Source: Maratus speciosus
Lineage: Eukaryota; Arthropoda; Arachnida; Araneae; Salticidae
Direction of reading: 5' to 3'
Assembly: GCA_963932465.1 (NCBI GenBank)
Contig: OZ010795.1
Span: forward strand, 521,735,451-521,799,450
Length of the DNA stretch: 64,000 nucleotides
Shown here: piece by piece, positions 36,481-47,387 of the stretch
How the letters are laid out: each line of letters opens with the position of its first letter
Position numbering within the stretch: the first letter of the stretch is position 1
Notes under the pieces: generated by a model
Database searches by the model: none
The model's input: only the letters and a program-made list of their open reading frames with translations
Told to the model about the DNA's origin: nothing
Position numbers and translations under genes: made by a program

Positions 36481-38191
36481 TTATTTTATTTTATGGCTAA
36501 GTGGAGCAAGATCACCAGATCACTAGGATCTGGTGTAGACCTTGTTTGCTCCACCCGGTAAGTTCCCCGACATGCGGGGATTCATTACACATAGTTCCAG
36601 TCCTCGGACAAAAGGCACATTCCAACGAGAGAAAAAATATATATATTAACACATAGATATACATAAAAACTAGCCGCTGGAGCACAAAGCTCCTACGCGA
36701 CAGGCAGCGATGGGTTGATCCTAGAGATAAAAGTCCATAAATCAAAAAAGAAAATTTGAGGATTGTATCAGGATTTCGGACCACATCGTCCAGATGGTAT
36801 GTGCGCCGGAGACCTGCTCCTGCACGACAAGGGGCGCTAGGACTGCCAGAAGCTCGACAAAGGCTCTAACGCGACAAAGGGCGAGTCTCAGGAATGCAGA
36901 TGCAGAACAGCTAGGAAGTAAGATTGATCAGGTCCATAAGGAAGTGAAATATTTCTGCCAAATGGCGGAGTAGTCTTGGGCGAGATAAGATGTTTTTGAG
37001 CCAAGTATCTGGGCGGGGGTTAGGGTACCTAAGGTGCCAGGCCTCTGAGAGTGTGCAGAAGAAATAATAATGATCTGGGGACCCAAAAGCCCCACACTCT
37101 CAGAGGTCCGTGCCAGAGCGTTTGAAATAATTGAGGTATGTTCTAAATGGACCATGACCGGAGAGGAAAGCTGATGTGGGAGTGGAGAAAGCTAAGAGAT
37201 TATAGGAGACTTTTAGGATTAAGGAATAGGTGTGCCTGCCTTTACGTGAGGCATCCCAGTAGAGTTGCCAGTCTGAAAGTATGTTCCTTTTAAGGAGACT
37301 ACGAACATAAGATGGGGGAACAGGAAGGGCAAGATCTATGTTTGGACGTGAGGTGGCCTCCTTGGGCAGCGTGTCAGCCAGCTCATTGCCAGCTATGCCG
37401 ATATGAGCGGTGACATGGCCGAGAGAGACCCTATGGACGAGAGTTTTTAAAATTAATTTAATTTTGAGTACTAGGGGGTGTTTAGTCCTATGGGCGAAGA
37501 TTTCTTGCAGGCTGGAAAGGCTGTCCCTATAATGGTGAAAGTATATAGGTTGAGGATAGAGAGCAATCCATTCCAAGGCCCGGAGGATTGCAAAGAGTTC
37601 AGCTTGGAAAACTGAATTTTCATCTCCAATCCTGCATGCCCATCGATGAGCCACAAGGCCGCCTATGAAGACGCAGAAGGATGACGCCACTCCCGTCTCC
37701 GTACGCGACCCATCAGTGAAAATGGCTGGGTTATTCGAGGGGGTATAAGAATGCTTATTAATATTTACTTGAAGATGGGATGTCTCATCCGCCGGATGCA
37801 TAGTCCAGCTATAGACTTTCCTTTGTAAATGTATGTTTAAGAAGAGTGCTGACTGTGTTGGTTCGTGTTCTAGATGTAGTATTCTGTTTTTCTGGTATTC
37901 GTAAGTGAGTGTTAAGTGTATGGGTGGAATACCAGTAAGTACCGTGAGTGCATCCGTGGAGATAGTTTTGTAACCTCTAACCATCTGCAGAAGAAATATC
38001 CGCTGGATAGAGGCAAGTTTTTGCGTAACCAATTTGGTTAGCGAACCTCCCCAGACGCCCACACAGTAGAAAATGATGCGTTCAATGATTGTGTGGTACC
38101 AAGTTTTTAACATGCTGGGCTTGATGCCCCAAGTTTTCGATGTTAATTTGCAGGAGTTATGGTAGCAATTTAAAAGTTTAATTTTAAGTGC
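36481..38191 (-). mobile_element. 5'-truncated non-LTR retrotransposon (LINE)
   Basis: On the minus strand the element runs from about 38,191 to a tail made of AAAAT repeats near 36,481. The 12-mer TTGGAAAGTATT flanks both ends (36,469-36,480 and 38,192-38,203), a target-site duplication. Only the end of the reverse transcriptase region, the RNase H domain and the 3' untranslated region remain. The composition is GC-richer than its flanks. It landed in a two-unit repeat of about 48 bp (TATTAAGAAAT..AATTCATAAACAC) visible on each side. Confidence 0.85.
36911..38190 (-). pseudogene. LINE ORF2 C-terminal part with RNase H domain
   Basis: The frame opens at the truncated 5' end and includes WGIKPSMLKTWYHTIIERII and a LASIQRIFLLQMVRGYKT block, typical of the region after the reverse transcriptase in I- and Jockey-group LINEs. 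Numbering from the Met at 38,113, an RNase H domain follows with all four acidic residues: D134 (FTDGSR), E172 (FQAELFAIL), D197 (YRDSLSSL) and D247 (GNELADTLP). The domain ends near FLSGHGPFRTYL. A TGA at about 37,100 replaces what is usually Cys in a CxC...H...C zinc-binding motif. The frame then continues (ECGAFGSPDHYYFFC) to a stop at 36,911. One stop and the 5' truncation make it a pseudogene. Confidence 0.85.
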
Positions 38192-38467
38192 TTGGAAAGT
38201 ATTAAGAAATCTAATTCATAAACACATTTCAATTATGTTAAAAAGCTACAATTTATAAAATAGTTTATAAATGTACTACCAGCCTTCGCCCGCTACGCTG
38301 GTCAGTTTTATAAAGAAACTGATTCAAACGAAATATCTGTGAATTCGGCCATGAGTTTTAAAGCAGTATGGACATTTACCTAGAATGTCCAAACAAATTA
38401 CTGAAAACAGAATGAACGTCATTACGCTTTTATATGTTTTTGATTTATACGAAATTTAGGTTGTTAA

Positions 38468-39843
38468 CCCTTAACTACTGTGACGGAAATTGTCACATAA
38501 CTACTGTGAGCGGTCTCTCAGACCGCTAAAATCAAAACATGAATAAAATATCAACTAAGTGGTAAAAAATGATTTGTTTACCAATACTTTTCTACTTAAT
38601 TGATTTATAAATCATTTTTAGAAACTTTAAGTTTATTTTTGAAGACTAAACACTGGTATCCCGTTATATGGGAATAGTAAGCAAAAGCGATTTATTGTAG
38701 GAGATCGCGGAAAAGAAATATGTAATTTTAAACTCATCTAATAATCGTTGAATAAAAATGAATTTTTTGTAAAAAATGTATGAATATCTGATAAAAGTAT
38801 AGTTAAATAGTAAAAGTTAGATTATATTTGCATAAAAATATCGTTAATAAATAAAAAATGGTTTGTTAATTAAAGTTTACATGCTATCTACAAATTTTTT
38901 AAATGGAATTAAATACATGAGAACTTATACATCAACGTAGAAATAAAATAAGTAAAACAATATTTTTTTTTACTACACAGTACAGAATGTTCAGTTGCAG
39001 TTAATGTCTTGCATTCTCAAACATTGAAGGCTGACTCTCGATTTGATATGAAAACTGCTGAGTACAATAATAATCCAAGAAATGCATTTATTTCAATATC
39101 ATCTGTATCAAAGTAAGTTCGTGTCTCGTTTGGTCAGAATAACGCAATTTACATACTTTAATTCCTGCATTAGTCGACTTATTATAATTTCTATAACGTT
39201 TTTAACACAGTGTAAATTACATGTTTCTTCTAGTACTGCTTTATGACCAGTGTTTGCAAGACCTTTTAAACCCGGCAGCAGCACCACAATATTATGTTTC
39301 TGAGTTCGAAAAACACGATTTGGTTCTTTTGTAGTCATTATAAAATTGTTTTTCCCACAAAAATACTCTGAGTTACTTAAAATATTTTCTTCATCATCCA
39401 GTGATAATTCCGAACGAGAATCGTGATCACTTTCAATAAATTCATTTTCAGAATATTCAGAATCTGAATATTCTATATCCAGCTAATTTTTAGCAGGCCC
39501 CTCAATTTCAGTTTGTTTAGGTAGACTGGACATTTTCTCGAATAATTAAATTCCACTTTTCCCATAATATCATAAAAAAGTATAAAATTGTCAACAAAAT
39601 AAAAAGTTCCTTCTCGGACAAAAACAGAATCACAACTACTGTGAGCGGTCTGACAGACTGCTTTCGCAAAGAAATGAGTAAAAAAAGAAATAATAATAAC
39701 AAAAGCAGCTAGCAGAATGTGACCTTGGGAGGCCATTTCAGGAAGGTAGAGGTAAGGGTGAGGATCATTATCAATTCTGAGGGGTGGAAATGCATGCGGG
39801 AAAATCTGAAGCGGTCTGTCAGACCGCTCACAGTAGTTATGGG
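38468..39843 (-). mobile_element. piggyBac-family element, internally deleted
   Basis: TTAA flanks both sides (38,464-38,467 and 39,844-39,847). The left end is CCCTTAACTACTGTGA and the right end TCACAGTAGTTATGGG, giving a 16-bp imperfect TIR. A 19-bp palindrome, AGCGGTCTCTCAGACCGCT, lies at 38,509 and recurs as AGCGGTCTGTCAGACCGCT at 39,810, with a third degenerate copy at 39,644 preceded by ACTACTGTG. At 1,376 bp it is shorter than full piggyBac elements and codes only for the N-terminal part of the transposase. Confidence 0.85.
39108..39482 (-). pseudogene. piggyBac transposase, N-terminal fragment
   Basis: The frame starts after a TAG near 39,485. It opens with an acidic Ser/Asp/Glu-rich stretch (LDIEYSDSEYSENEF, SELSLDDEEN), which is usual at the N terminus of piggyBac transposases. 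From the Met at 39,338 it reads FRTQKHNIVVLLPGLKGLAN and then NVIEIIISRLMQELKY, which correspond to the RxxxNIV..PG block and the start of the DDE_Tnp_1_7 region. It stops at 39,108 before any catalytic Asp. Domain names are from memory of the family and not from a search. Confidence 0.75.
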
Positions 39844-40600
39844 TTAAGGACCAACTTCTTTAGTTGATCATTTAATGTCGGTAAAGAATGACAGGACAAT
39901 AGGTAATATAATAAAAGCGTTCATGAAAAATTATCAATGCAAGTCTCATCAGAATCCGTTAGTTGGACTTACTGAAAAGGCTAATCGTTCATAATAATTT
40001 GGGTCGCCTTACTCTAGAACTTTCAGTCACAATTCTACAATCAAGCAACATGGCGACGAAGCAAATCAAGAAAATGATATGTATTTTCTACTAAAACATT
40101 CACTGAAAAAATATCAAAGAGATCAAGTTCCATCGAAATACACTTATAATCTTTTAAACTAGAAAATGTACAGAAAACTTCCCTATAAATGATCTAATTA
40201 ACAGTTTAAATCCAATAAAAAATCATTCAGCAGAACCTTTAAAAAAAGTCAATCTTTCGAAATTGGGTTCATCTGATTTAGAACATCCCCTATAATTATT
40301 TAACTAAGTAATACAGAACGTTATATGTTATGCTAACATCTTTTCTGAAAAATTATCTTACTGACGTTGTAAGTCTCATCAAAATCTATTCAGCAGAACT
40401 GAAGTTATAAGCGGCTGGATTGAAATTTCTCTTTGTATTTTATATACTTAATTATAGCTTTCATAATCGCGTTAACATGATTATAGAATTCTCGCGGATG
40501 TAGGGGTAGGTATGCGCCTCTTTACGTCTGGATTTTTTAAGAATCTCTGCACAACCTCCATAATTATAGTATATATACACTCTAGTGTGTACCATCTGTC

Positions 40601-41388
40601 TGTATCGTGTAGCCCAATATTTTCGTTAGTAAAACCACCACCTTTTCCGCCACTGACAACTTTTTCCGCATAGCTCCATAACTAAACAATTTAGAATGAT
40701 ACGATAAATATTGAAAAAAAACCCTGAAATATTATGTAAATAACTATGCAACTGACGTTAACATCCATTCAGCAAAACATGAAATCTTTCAGGATCGAGT
40801 TTACCAAATTTTAGAACTATCGTAGCTATTGCTAAGCAACTAAGTAACTTTTTACATTAAACCATTTATAAACCAAATTTACTATCTAACAGTGTAAGTT
40901 CTACAACATTTTGTGCAGTGGAATCTGAGTTATAATCAATCGGAATGAAGTAGCAATTTGCGTTTTACATATGTAGTAAATAATGATGTGTAAATATGTA
41001 AGTGCTGTTATTTGCGATTTCAAAGACGTTATTGGCAATATTTGCGCACGGCTCATATGAAAGTGCCCCTTTTTTCTTCTTGTCAAGGAGCAAAGGACAA
41101 GTCACCAAATTCAAATTTTAATCTTTGAAAATGAAGCATTTTTTTAAGCCTCACAAACATTGTTTTTATATTTAAATTAAATGTTTTCGTTTTACAATAT
41201 TTATTTCTCATTAAACCATTTTTCTTTGCATTTGAAATAAAATCAGTAAATAAAATAAATAAAATCAGTGTTTTGGTACTTTTCCGTTATACCAACACAA
41301 CTGTCGCCAAGAGTAATAGTTGGCGCAAAATGAAATGAAATATTTGAAATAAAAATTTATTTTGTTGATAAAAAAAATGAGCGTTTAA
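40601..41388. other. AT-rich spacer
   Basis: Continuation of degenerate repeat-like text to about 40,860 (CATCCATTCAGCA and similar), then nothing recognised. Confidence 0.3.
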
Positions 41389-42106
41389 GGGGATCCGGAA
41401 CACAATAATCTTCAAATTTTCTAAAAAAAAAAAACTTTTATTGCATTAAAACCTTTTTGGGTTTTTTTTTCTGCTAAAAATGACATTTAAATCATGTTTC
41501 TATCTTAATTAGAACAGGAAATATTAAATTTATCGTTTTGGTTTGTTTTTAAAATCTAGCTTTCAAGCAATTGTTGCCATGAAAACGATTTCTTGTGAAA
41601 ATGCGTTTCTCTTCATGATGGCTTTTTTCCCAATTTCTCGTATTTAAATCGTTATAAGTCCAGAACCGTTAAAGATAAATGGTTCAAACGTGGAACATGT
41701 ATTTTTCAATTGTTTTACTTTATTTTTGATTCAGCAAATTACAAAAAAATATTTACTTTTGAAAATATGATTTTAAAAAATAGTTACAGCATTTTTTTAT
41801 TGTTTCTTTAAATATTTTTAATTTTCTTAAAAATTAATATTTTTAAAAATGCTGAATCTAACTTAAAACTTATATATTTCTGTTTATTTAAATGAATAAA
41901 AAATGAAATACCACAAATAATATTTCGACTTATAACAGTTTTAAATCACCCCCCTTTTTAATAAATTTAAAATTTATTTTTTTTTAAATATATGAGAAGT
42001 TTTATCAAGTGATTTTGTTTACAAACAACATGGTTAACCATCACAAAAAAATTCAAAATTTTAACTCAATAATTAAAAATTATTTTAAATTGTGTTCCGG
42101 ATTTCC
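41389..42106. mobile_element. TTAA-flanked TIR element
   Basis: TTAA lies at 41,385-41,388 and 42,107-42,110. The left end GGGGATCCGGAACACAAT and the right end ATTGTGTTCCGGATTTCC are complements with two mismatches. The 718-bp interior is very AT-rich and has no transposase. TTAA duplications fit piggyBac or Kolobok elements. The GGGG/GGAA start differs from the CCC start of the piggyBac copies here. Confidence 0.65.
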
Positions 42107-42758
42107 TTAAATATATATCTTTTGAATATTAAGGTTCAATAAATAGCAAATTTTAATGTTTGCCACTGTTTGCAATAAGAATCCTTTGTACTGTTAGGGT
42201 TGAAATAAATGGCACGATACCATACATTTCAGCATGATGTCGGTAAAACAAAAAAATGCAACAGTTTTTTTGCTTTCTTTCAGGCGTTTATATTTTTTTT
42301 TCCTAAGTGACGTAGTTGTGTTAGTTATTTAACCAAATGAATTGATTAAAAAATGGTTCAATTTGAATTTCTTCTATTGTTATAGTAACAGATGTATTTT
42401 TTGAAATTATCACTTGAAAATTCGATATTTTTGGTGCAAAAGACATCGCCAAATTACAAAAATATGAAATATCTCATGAACTATTAGACTTAATAGAATT
42501 TAGTTAGTACCATTCCTTCCAACATACAAAAATACACTAAAATATATTATCAGTTGAAAAATAACTATAAAATCAGATTTTAAAGATTTTTTAAAAAGTT
42601 CGTTCGATTTTTTACCCTATTAGGGGTGGAATTTTAGAAAATTCTTTCTTAGCGGCACTCAATGTCATAAGAAGTATTTTTACCCCAATTTTCAAAATTT
42701 TAGGTTCAGAAGTTTGGGCTGTGCGTTGATTAACACCCAATCCAGAGGTTCTTTTATA
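42107..42758. other. AT-rich spacer
   Basis: No gene recognised. ACCCTATTAGGGGTGGAATTT near 42,615 is a short imperfect hairpin without an assigned role. Confidence 0.3.
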
Positions 42759-43418
42759 TACATTGTTCCACAAAAGTGATGGTACAGCGAGTACTTCTTT
42801 AAAAATATGCAAATTTCTCCGTGGTGAAAAAAATAATAATTTTTTTAATGCATTGAAATAATTAATTAGCAGCCTTTGTTACATTATACAATCAAATGTT
42901 AATAGAAATTTCTCTTGAACATACTGAAAAAATATTATAAAATTATTATCCTTCAAAAATGCTTCTACAAAAGTCATGGTACATTTGTAAAATTTTCAAA
43001 ATTTTCACTCGTTTGCTTATTTTACCAAACATAGTCATTCTCCCACAGAATCCACAGCACATATAAATGTATTTGTTGTTATCTCAACAGAAGAAATCCC
43101 ATATAAATTTTTAAAATGACACAGAAAGAACTTACTGTTAAGGAAACAAAATTAATTGTTAAACTTCGTATAAAAATGATAAATCTTATAGTAAGATAGC
43201 TGAAATAATGTCTGGAAGCCATTCCAACATAAAAAAAAAAAAATAATAGATAAAAAAGACAAAAAGAAAGGGAAGGGGTTGCAAATAAAGCTTTAAACGA
43301 CCTTCCTAAAAATTAACACAGAGAGATGTAAATAATACTCTGCTGAATAATAGTACTCTGCATTTCTGAAAATCCTTCAATTAGTATCTAGACTTCAATG
43401 ATGCACAAATATTACTAG

Positions 43419-44553
43419 CTAAAAAATCATTGTTGGTAGGTCTGAATAACTGTCAAATTCGTATCTATAGACCAATTATCCGTTGCGGCAATTGTCAACT
43501 TTATGGCCACTCGTCGGCCAACTGTCGCAGAGACTCAATATGTGCGAAGTGCTCGCGTGGGCACCGTACTAGAGACTGTCCTTACGCCAATGACCCTTCA
43601 CAATTTCGCTGCACAAACTGTCACACGCGTAATGACTATCAACAACATACAGCCGATTCCAGCTCCTGCCCATTGTATCAGTCGCAGTTGACTGATAGAC
43701 GCAGAGATAACAGACTCTGACCTTGACCTTGTCTAATCTGAACTTTATATATCTAGAACAATTACTCAGAGGACTATCCTCACTGTATATACATCATCAT
43801 CATAGAACATTAAATTATTTAACCATATTTACAATTTTACTTCATTATCTTCATATCTTTTTTATCATAATAAGTGTATCAGCATTTGTCCTAATATTTA
43901 TGCTGCGACGGTGATGGCGTCCAGTTATGGGCAGTGGGGCCACCTTAGTTGGGCTTAAATTTGTCCTGTGATTGTCTTTTTAGTTCTACCATCGCTCCGT
44001 GTATTTCATATTTTCTGTCAAAAAAAAAAAAAAAAAAAAACTTATTTATTGGTAAATAATTATATCTCTAAATTATTATACTATTTTATCAAAAAAAAAA
44101 AAAATCATGGGTCCACGTGGTGTATGGAAGGGTGTTTTTGAGATTGTTTAATTTTTAAGAACGTAAGTACCACTAGAAATATTGTAAATACGAATAAATA
44201 TTTTTGTTTAAAAGGGGGGAAAAAAGGGAAAAAAAACATTTCTTATCAAATGTAAAGACGAACGTAAATTTTTCAAATAGTACACAAATTCCAAAACATA
44301 AATCATAATTGAAATACATTTCTAGGCTCGCCCTGAAACAATAGGGCAGCCAATTGTGATTGGTAAAGAATCGCCATCTTAAATAATAATAAATTTTCAC
44401 AGGCGGTCCGGGGACACGGCACTTGCCTTCTTTCCCGGAGACTGGGGTTCTGGGCTTGTTTCCGCAGGTAGTAAAACTTTTCCCTGCCCTGGGCTTGGGG
44501 GTTACACCTAACCATAAGCCAAAAGCGGGTTCCCAGGGTGGGTGCTTACTTAC
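43419..44553 (+). mobile_element. LINE-derived insertion inside the Tc1 element
   Basis: The heptamer TTACTAG occurs just outside both ends (43,412-43,418 and 44,554-44,560), and the Tc1 transposase reading resumes after it. The left two thirds hold a LINE gag-like reading frame, a 3' region and a 21-A tail at about 44,021-44,041. A second A run is at 44,092-44,104. The right third (44,105-44,553) reads on the minus strand like the GC-rich start of a LINE (GGGAACCCGC, GGTGTAACCCCC). The two parts point toward each other, so this is either a rearranged insertion or two insertions. Confidence 0.55.
43430..43720 (+). CDS. LINE ORF1 (gag-like) fragment with three zinc knuckles
   Basis: Cysteine-rich motifs occur in order: CGNCQLYGHSSANC, CAKCSRGHRTRDC and CTNCHTRNDYQQHTADSSSC. 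Three successive CCHC-type knuckles with an IRYRP-type lead (here IRIYRPIIRCGNC) are typical of the C-terminal part of ORF1 in Jockey-group LINEs, which binds the element RNA. The Met at 43,430 is probably internal, since the N-terminal region of ORF1 is absent. No reverse transcriptase follows before the poly-A tail, so an internal deletion joined ORF1 to the 3' end. Confidence 0.75.
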   Translation: MLVGLNNCQIRIYRPIIRCGNCQLYGHSSANCRRDSICAKCSRGHRTRDCPYANDPSQFRCTNCHTRNDYQQHTADSSSCPLYQSQLTDRRRDNRL

Positions 44554-45578
44554 TTACTAGAAATATAACATAAGAATTGTAAAAGTATGTCAATTAAATG
44601 ATACATAAAGAAACTATCAACAGGGCCATTAATGATGCTGAGTTTAGATCAAGATCAGCAAGGAGGAAACCATATCTCTCCAATCAACAGAAAGAAAAAA
44701 AATAGAGTTTGGCAGAAAATATTTATATGCATTTCTGAAACATGTAATTTTTTTCACATGAGTCTAAGTTTAATATTTTCTGCATAAATGAACGAATTAG
44801 ATTTTTGAGGAGAAAGGATGCACTGAATCCCTGATATGTGACAAAAACTACAAAGCATGTTAGAGCAGTTGTAATGATCTGGGCTGTTTGATATTTTCAG
44901 GGATATGAAATTTAGATTTCATGGACTATCATGGACATATTTGAATAGTTAAATATTTTAAATAAAATTTGAAGGACAGTGCATTAAAGTTTAGTGTTTC
45001 ACAGGACTGTTACTTCCAATAAGATTATGATCCTAAGCACACTTCTCACATTGTCCGATTATGGCTGCTCTACATTGCCCCCCACACACTTGCCACCCAT
45101 TGACAAATTTCAGACTTAAATCCCACGAAACATTTATACAGTATCTTACAGAAGCAAGTGAACAATTATGATATTAGAAATAAAAATAGTTTAAATGTGT
45201 TTTACTTGCAGAATGGAATAAAATTAAGAAAAAATGTTACAGAAAATCTGAGAAAATCAATGATAAACATATTTAAAGCAATCCTAAAAATGAAAAGATA
45301 TGCAACTAAATATTAGAAAAGGTTTCTCTTTAATAATTTTTAAAATTTTCCCGCTGTACCATTACTTTTGTGAAAGTATTTTCGAACTTGTATTTTGTTT
45401 ATTTTTATTTTGAAAGTTTCCAAATGAAATTACTATTGAATTTTTCTTGTATAATATAGCAAAAACTGTTATTAAATAATTCTGATTTGTCAATTCTCTT
45501 TTATTTGCCTCATCATGGCTAATTTTGTATATTTTCCGAAAAATACTTCCTGTACCATCACTTTTGTGGAATACTGTA

Positions 45579-46075
45579 TATAGTTAAATGACCAAATTTT
45601 CAAAACATTACTGCAAAATACGATTTCAATATGAATGAAGATTTTGTATACCATTTCAGCTTCTTATATCTTAATTTGAGATTTTTTTCAGAGTCTCTAT
45701 CTTTGATATTCCTTTATCAATTTCTTTTCAATAATGATTTAATCCATTTTCTGAATTAATTACTTTATCAATTTATGTCACAAAAAAGCTTTTTTAACTT
45801 TCAGCTACAATTTAAATAAAATTATCTATCAATCAAAAACATTTTGCGTTATTATCTTTTAGGGATATTTTAAAAGTCTTTGTATAAAATCTTTAGTAAT
45901 TGAAGTTAGCATATTTGGCACTAAAATTTTTTAATGAAATGTGGGATGAAAAATTCTGATAATCATAAATTCTAAACAAACATAATGAACAGATTGAAAA
46001 TGATGAAATATATCCTGCCTATAATCATTAATATTACAAGTAAATTTTATAAGTTTTCATTTTTCAAATCCCCTA
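45579..46075. other. AT-rich spacer, possible intron
   Basis: No motif recognised. It ends in a pyrimidine-rich tract TTTTCATTTTTCAAATCCCC followed by TAG at 46,073-46,075, which could be a 3' splice site. Confidence 0.3.
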
Positions 46076-46573
46076 GAAGAATATCTCCACGATGAATCCG
46101 TATGAGGCTTTTCCTGTTCCTTTTATTACAAAACTGAAAATAAAAATAAAAATAGACAATAAAAATAAATCTAGAAATAGACCAGAAGAAAAACATGGAG
46201 CGGTGGAAGCCATAGAAAACCAGCATCAGGGCGGAAATGTAAAAGAACCAATAAATTGTTCGAAGAAACCATCTGTGATTGAACTAGTGGTTTCATTGAA
46301 ACTACCATCTAGAAGATGTAGCAAAACACCAAACGCCGATTTAAGATATGGGTCCTCGAGAAAATCTTGAAAATGTGCCTGTTGATACTTGCTCTGAAAT
46401 TATGCAGACATCTCCATGCAGCAATATGCCTGTAGAGGAAGATTATATTCTTGTTAATATGATTGACTGATAAGCCTTCGAAAGTGCATTCTCGTAAAAA
46501 GAAAACTTCAAAGAAAACCTTCCAAAGTGTTTCTATAGATCGCTTTATCTTAACTAATGATATATCACAATGA
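46076..46573 (+). pseudogene. Unidentified exon-like coding segment, frame broken
   Basis: After a good acceptor-like sequence, an open frame reads KNISTMNPYEAFPVPFITKL, continues through a basic Asn/Lys/Arg-rich stretch (IKIDNKNKSRNRPEEKHGAV) and KKPSVIELVVSLKLPSRR, and stops at 46,370. A second frame (from 46,348) reads ENLENVPVDTCSEIMQTSPC to a stop at 46,470. A third reads SKVHSRKKKTSKKTFQSVSI to a TGA at 46,573. The codon use and lower AT content suggest real, perhaps formerly continuous, coding sequence. I recognise no domain. It could be a decayed host gene or an unfamiliar transposon protein. Confidence 0.35.
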
Positions 46574-47000
46574 AAATTTTAAATTTCTTTTTTGTGGCGT
46601 TATTTATGTCATAATAATACTATTAAAGAAAATGTAAAAATTCAATCATCTTATAAGACATCTTTATTTAAATGTAGATGAAAATATCACTAAATATCAC
46701 TTTGGTGCTATTTTTTAACAATCTAAGGACGAGAACGTGAAGATCCACACTCGTAAAAAGAAACCTTCAAAGAAAACCTTCCAAGCTGCTTCTATAGCTT
46801 GCTTTATCTTAACTAATGATATAATATCACAATGAAAATTTGAAATTTGTCCTTTGTGGCATTATTTATGTCATAATAACATTATTAAACAGAATGTAAA
46901 AATTCAGTCATTTTATGAAACATCTTCAGTTAAATATTGCAGATGAGACTATCATTCAATGTCATTCAATATCAGTTTAGTGGAAATTTTTAACAATCTA
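46475..47000 (+). repeat. Tandem duplication of 262 bp at the end of the exon-like segment
   Basis: Two copies share CTCGTAAAAAGAAA, AAGAAAACCTTCCAA, CTTTATCTTAACTAATGAT and TCACAATGAAAATTT, with the TGA stop at 46,573 and 46,835. Both copies keep the reading frame up to the stop (RKKKTSKKTFQSVSI and RKKKPSKKTFQAASI), and the 3' flanking text GGCATTATTTATGTCATAAT is duplicated as well. Confidence 0.75.
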
Positions 47001-47244
47001 ATGGCGTGAACATTATTGACTCACTAACTTTAAATTTTAATTAATACCCATAAGAAAAAAATGGGAAATCTGAAAGTGATAAATTTGCAGGGAAAAAACA
47101 AACAAACAAATTCCGCTAGTGAAGTAAAATAAGCATTTATTTTGACTCATGTATTGTCGACTGGCATCAGAGACAGAAATAGACCAAGTCTATGACAAAA
47201 CAAGTTATTCTGAAGAAAGGAGAAATATATACTAATACAATTAC
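47001..47244. other. AT-rich spacer
   Basis: Nothing recognised. Confidence 0.25.
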
Positions 47245-47387
47245 GACACAGATGTCATATACGTACCACATTGGAGCAATTTTTTTCTGACGCCAATGTC
47301 ATATACTCCCCGGGGTACTTAACTGGCCCCAAAGTGTCGTTATTTTGCTTGATACGGTAACCCGGATGTAGTTGCTTATTTTTTTAA

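Larger units (their letters stand above)
38266..40600 (-). mobile_element. Degenerate Helitron-like tandem-repeat element
   Basis: The left edge, read on the minus strand, is CCAGCGTAGCGGGCGAAGGC then TGGTAG and T, a GC-rich hairpin like a Helitron 3' end but without an exact CTAG. The interior (38,320-38,460 and 39,850-40,600) has degenerate units with AGTCTCATCA(A/G)AATC, TTCAGCAGAAC and GCTAATC(G/T)TTCATAAT. The right edge ATAATTATAGTATATATA resembles a Helitron 5' end on the minus strand. The piggyBac relic splits it. The assignment is tentative. Confidence 0.4.
43115..45275 (+). pseudogene. Tc1-like transposase pseudogene in two halves
   Basis: The first half begins at the ATG near 43,115 with MTQKELTVKETKLIVKL, then in shifted frames AEIMSGSHSNI and LTQRDV, which together form the N-terminal helix-turn-helix. 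The second half starts near 44,610 with NRAINDAEFRSRSARRKPYL, followed by the FSHESKFNIF region (first catalytic site, with the usual Asp changed), RRKDALNP, the second site near 45,005-45,045 read in frames as CYFQ..DYDPKHTSHIVRLW, and DLNPTKHLYSILQKQV, where the catalytic Glu is Lys. Multiple frameshifts and lost catalytic residues make it dead. Confidence 0.7.
42761..45576 (+). mobile_element. Dead Tc1-like element with IR/DR termini, split by a LINE
   Basis: TA flanks lie at 42,759-42,760 and 45,577-45,578. The outer termini are CATTGTTCCACAAAAGTGAT and its near complement ATCACTTTTGTGGAATACTG. An inner copy of the motif occurs on each side: ACAAAAGTCATGGTAC near 42,967 and GTACCATTACTTTTGTGA near 45,357. 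Two direct repeats per inverted arm about 200 bases apart is the IR/DR layout known from Sleeping Beauty and Minos. Removing the 1.1-kb insert at 43,419-44,553 leaves about 1.7 kb, the normal length for such elements. Confidence 0.8.
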
